16,296 nucleotides of DNA. Origin: Flavipsychrobacter stenotrophus (lineage in GTDB: Bacteria; Bacteroidota; Bacteroidia; Chitinophagales; Chitinophagaceae). Under the pieces are notes generated by a model that was not told the origin of the DNA, searched no databases, and was given only the letters and a program-made list of their open reading frames with translations. Shown here piece after piece: positions 14,502 to 16,296 of the stretch (position 1 is its first letter; each line of letters opens with the position of its first letter). The position numbers were made by a program, and so were the translations under genes. The DNA is taken from assembly GCA_947371715.1 (NCBI GenBank), contig CANBQQ010000025.1, positions 1 to 16,296 of the forward strand. The letters are read 5' to 3'.

Positions 14502-14512
14502 AAACTTTTTTG

Positions 14513-14521
14513 TGTGGATAA
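14513..14521 (-). promoter_or_regulatory. Perfect DnaA-box 9-mer
   Basis: TTATCCACA on the minus strand, identical to the DnaA-box consensus TTATNCACA and 11 nt from the double palindrome. Only one box was seen, and a chance 9-mer match in a window of this size is not rare. Confidence 0.3.
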
Positions 14522-14670
14522 CTGAGATCAGATCACTGAAAGTGTGGGTGGTGTGTATTAGTTTTTCGCATTTATGAAAAAATGTTTGCGTCTATGAGAA
14601 AATTTTAGGTATGAGGGGGTTGAGTTACTAACTAGGATAGTTTACTGCGTTGTGAAACCAATTTTATGAG

Positions 14671-15064
14671 TCGGGTCGGAGACCCGTTAAATCATGTCGT
14701 CACGAGAGCGCTACGCTAACTCTCGCGACAGTGTCGCAGTGGGACAGTGTAGAGTAGCTCATGTTGTGTGTCGGGTCGGAGACCCGTTAAATCATGTCGT
14801 CACGAGAGCGCTGCGCTAACTCTCGCGACAGTGTAAGACAGCGTGGGACATTGCAAAGTAACTCATGTTGTGTATCGGGTCGGAGACCCGTTAAATCAGG
14901 TCGTCGGCCCGTTAAATCATGTCGTCACGAGAGCGTTGCACTAACTCTTGCGACAGTGTAAGACAGCGTGGGATAGCGTAAAGTAACTCATGTTGTGTGT
15001 CGGTGGGAGACCCGTTAAATCATGTCGTCACAAGAGCGCTGCGCTAACTCTCGCGACAATGTCG
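14671..15064. repeat. Four tandem copies of a ~100-bp two-hairpin repeat
   Basis: Copies: 14671-14770 (100 bp), 14771-14874 (104), 14875-14999 (125) and 15000-15064 (truncated). Each has CGGGTC-GGA-GACCCG (degraded in copy 4), then CCCGTTAAATCATGTCGTCA, then a stem CGAGAG/CTCTCG extended by TGTCG/CGACA around AGCGCTGCGCT. The extra 21 bp of copy 3 is a duplication of CCCGTTAAATCA-GTCGTC (14887-14907). No open frame is supported. The 149 nt between the DnaA-like box and this array (14522-14670) are AT-rich without clear features. Confidence 0.88.
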
Positions 15065-15119
15065 TGTTATTTTTTGTTCCCATTGCGAAAGCGTGGCACA
15101 CAAGCAAGTGTTGAATGCA

Positions 15120-16250
15120 TTATTGACCATCCAACACGCCCATTAACACATCCACCTGATCATGGGTATTAAAGGTGTGCAGGCACATACGGAGACGCTC
15201 TGCGCCTTTGGGGACTGTGGGGCTGCGGATGGCTTTTACTTGCAGGCCGGCGGCTTGCAGATGTGTGGCCAGGTGGTTAGCAGTGTCATTGCTGCCGGTA
15301 ATGTACGCCTGCACAGGACTGGTGCTGTCTACAAAGCCAGTGATGCCACGTTCTGTTATGCTGTGCCTGAAGTAGGCAATGAGATCGTGCAGGGGCTGCG
15401 CGGAATAGGCCTGTGAGGCCAGGTATTGGTAAGCGCAGGCTATGGCGCGGATAGAATGAACAGGAAGTGCTGTGGTATAGATAAAGGAGCGGGAGTAGTT
15501 GATAAGGTATTGCTTTAAGTTGGCAGACCCTACTACTGCAGCGCCGTGACAACCCAGTGCCTTGCCATAGGTATGTACGCGTGCGAATACCTGGTCTTGC
15601 AGTCCTAATGCGCTAACAAGGCCTGCGCCATGGTGGCCATATACGCCGGTGGCATGTGCTTCATCTACTATCAGCTGGGCGCTGTATGCGTTGCACAGTG
15701 CGGCTATCAGTTCCAGTGGAGCCATATCGCCATCCATAGAGAACACCGATTCTGTGATCACGATCAATGGCCCTTTGCCGGAATGGCTTTGTAGCTTATT
15801 GGAGAGATCGGCAATATCGTTGTGTTGGAACTTAAAGGTGTTTTGTGTCTGGCTAAGGCGCACGCCATCTATGATGCTGGCATGGCACAATTCATCGTAG
15901 AGTATGGTGGTGTGTCGATGGCCTATGGAGGCTATGAGGCCCATGTTGGCATCGTAGCCAGAGTTGTAGACCAATGCCGCTTCTGCACTGTGATGAATGG
16001 CAATGGTTTGTTCCAGTGCTTCTACCTCGGAGTTATTACCAGAAAGCAGGCGGGAACCGGTAGAACCGGTACCGCCTGCTTCGGGGTATGTGTCTTTAAT
16101 TATATTGTTGAGTAAGCCTGTTGTGGCCAGCCCCAGGTAATCGTTAGAGAAAAAATCTGCCTTGCCTTCCGTTATGGAAAGGCTGCGCAGGTTACCTGCT
16201 GCTTCGCGCTCCTTCAGCTTAGCCGCCAGTAGTTGCTCAAGCGGGTTCAT
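15120..16250 (-). CDS. bioF: 8-amino-7-oxononanoate synthase
   Basis: 376-residue PLP enzyme of the alpha-oxoamine synthase family that condenses pimeloyl-ACP (or -CoA) with L-alanine to give KAPA, the first committed step of biotin synthesis. Motifs: FSNDYLGLA (34-42), GGTGSTGSRLLSGN (59-72), DELCHASIIDGVR (119-131; His123 stacks on PLP), VDEAHATGVYG (195-205; Asp196 and His199) and HTYGKALGCHGA (226-237) with PLP lysine Lys230. Length and start MNPLEQLL fit the family. The close relative Kbl (2-amino-3-ketobutyrate CoA ligase) is the main alternative; the short length and SNDYLGLA start favour BioF. It has no clear terminator before the tandem repeat array, and its 5' end appears to overlap an upstream reading frame. 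Confidence 0.9.
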   Translation of the reverse strand: MNPLEQLLAAKLKEREAAGNLRSLSITEGKADFFSNDYLGLATTGLLNNIIKDTYPEAGGTGSTGSRLLSGNNSEVEALEQTIAIHHSAEAALVYNSGYDANMGLIASIGHRHTTILYDELCHASIIDGVRLSQTQNTFKFQHNDIADLSNKLQSHSGKGPLIVITESVFSMDGDMAPLELIAALCNAYSAQLIVDEAHATGVYGHHGAGLVSALGLQDQVFARVHTYGKALGCHGAAVVGSANLKQYLINYSRSFIYTTALPVHSIRAIACAYQYLASQAYSAQPLHDLIAYFRHSITERGITGFVDSTSPVQAYITGSNDTANHLATHLQAAGLQVKAIRSPTVPKGAERLRMCLHTFNTHDQVDVLMGVLDGQ

Positions 16251-16296
16251 TCTGCAATTCTGTCCTCAGGCTGCGTGGAGTAGGATCTGCAAAAGC
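16237..16296 (-). CDS. Possible C-terminal end of an upstream gene overlapping bioF
   Basis: A minus-strand frame is open from the right edge of the window to TGA 16239-16237 and ends in ...DPTPRSLRTELQNEPA. It would overlap the bioF start by 14 nt, as in a translationally coupled operon. With about 19 residues visible nothing can be identified; a second frame ends at TGA a few nucleotides upstream of bioF and is an alternative. Confidence 0.3.
   Translation of the reverse strand, partial: AFADPTPRSLRTELQNEPA

Noticed and set aside
14671..15064. CRISPR array or rRNA fragment in the tandem array
   Set aside because: Units are joined directly without spacers and the hairpins do not match any rRNA segment I recognise.
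14990..15172. Short plus-strand frame overlapping the end of bioF
   Set aside because: It spans the last tandem repeat and the antisense of bioF; no start signal or protein resemblance.

Overview
The window looks like a chromosomal segment from a Bacteroidota species, most likely of the Chitinophagaceae type. The evidence is two secreted proteins with C-terminal type IX secretion (T9SS) sorting domains, signal peptides ending in -NAQ or -AQAQ, lipoproteins with an S-S-C or T-S-C lipobox, a promoter of the TTG-N20-TAnnTTTG form, few Shine-Dalgarno sequences, and dense families of short hairpin repeats between genes. No rRNA, tRNA, CRISPR array, prophage or complete insertion sequence was seen.

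Layout. 1-5583, plus strand: the 3' part of a heme A synthase gene (CtaA/Cox15), a T9SS cargo protein, a terminator and a REP-like repeat, then a small lipoprotein, a GYF_2-like membrane protein and a secreted HExxH protein that is probably a zinc metallopeptidase. 5597-8140, minus strand: an arylsulfotransferase-like T9SS protein that must start at TTG, and ispE (MEP isoprenoid pathway). 8255-9693, plus strand: a LolD/MacB-type ABC ATPase and a PduO-type cobalamin adenosyltransferase, closed by a large symmetric terminator that also serves the convergent gene. 9774-12304, minus strand: an EGF-like lipoprotein with a clear Bacteroidota promoter, and a two-gene operon of Tat-exported ferritin-like proteins.

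12305-15119 is the unusual part. A gene for a helix-turn-helix protein resembling phage terminase small subunits (13493-14389, minus) sits between two repeat fields. Downstream lie three copies of a 98-bp module R, each preceded by a hairpin module S, plus a 136-bp element bounded by perfect 14-bp inverted repeats. Module R copy C forms the 3' end of the HTH gene, so about 33 residues of the protein are repeat-encoded. Upstream are two GGTAC-N7-GTACC dyads exactly 22 bp apart, a perfect DnaA-box 9-mer, and four tandem copies of a roughly 100-bp two-hairpin repeat. The arrangement suggests a DNA-binding protein with its own operator and associated repeats; this is inference.

15120-16296, minus strand: bioF (biotin synthesis), apparently overlapped by the end of another minus-strand reading frame that runs off the window. 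Apart from the ferritin-like pair, most genes are single functions without pathway partners in view.
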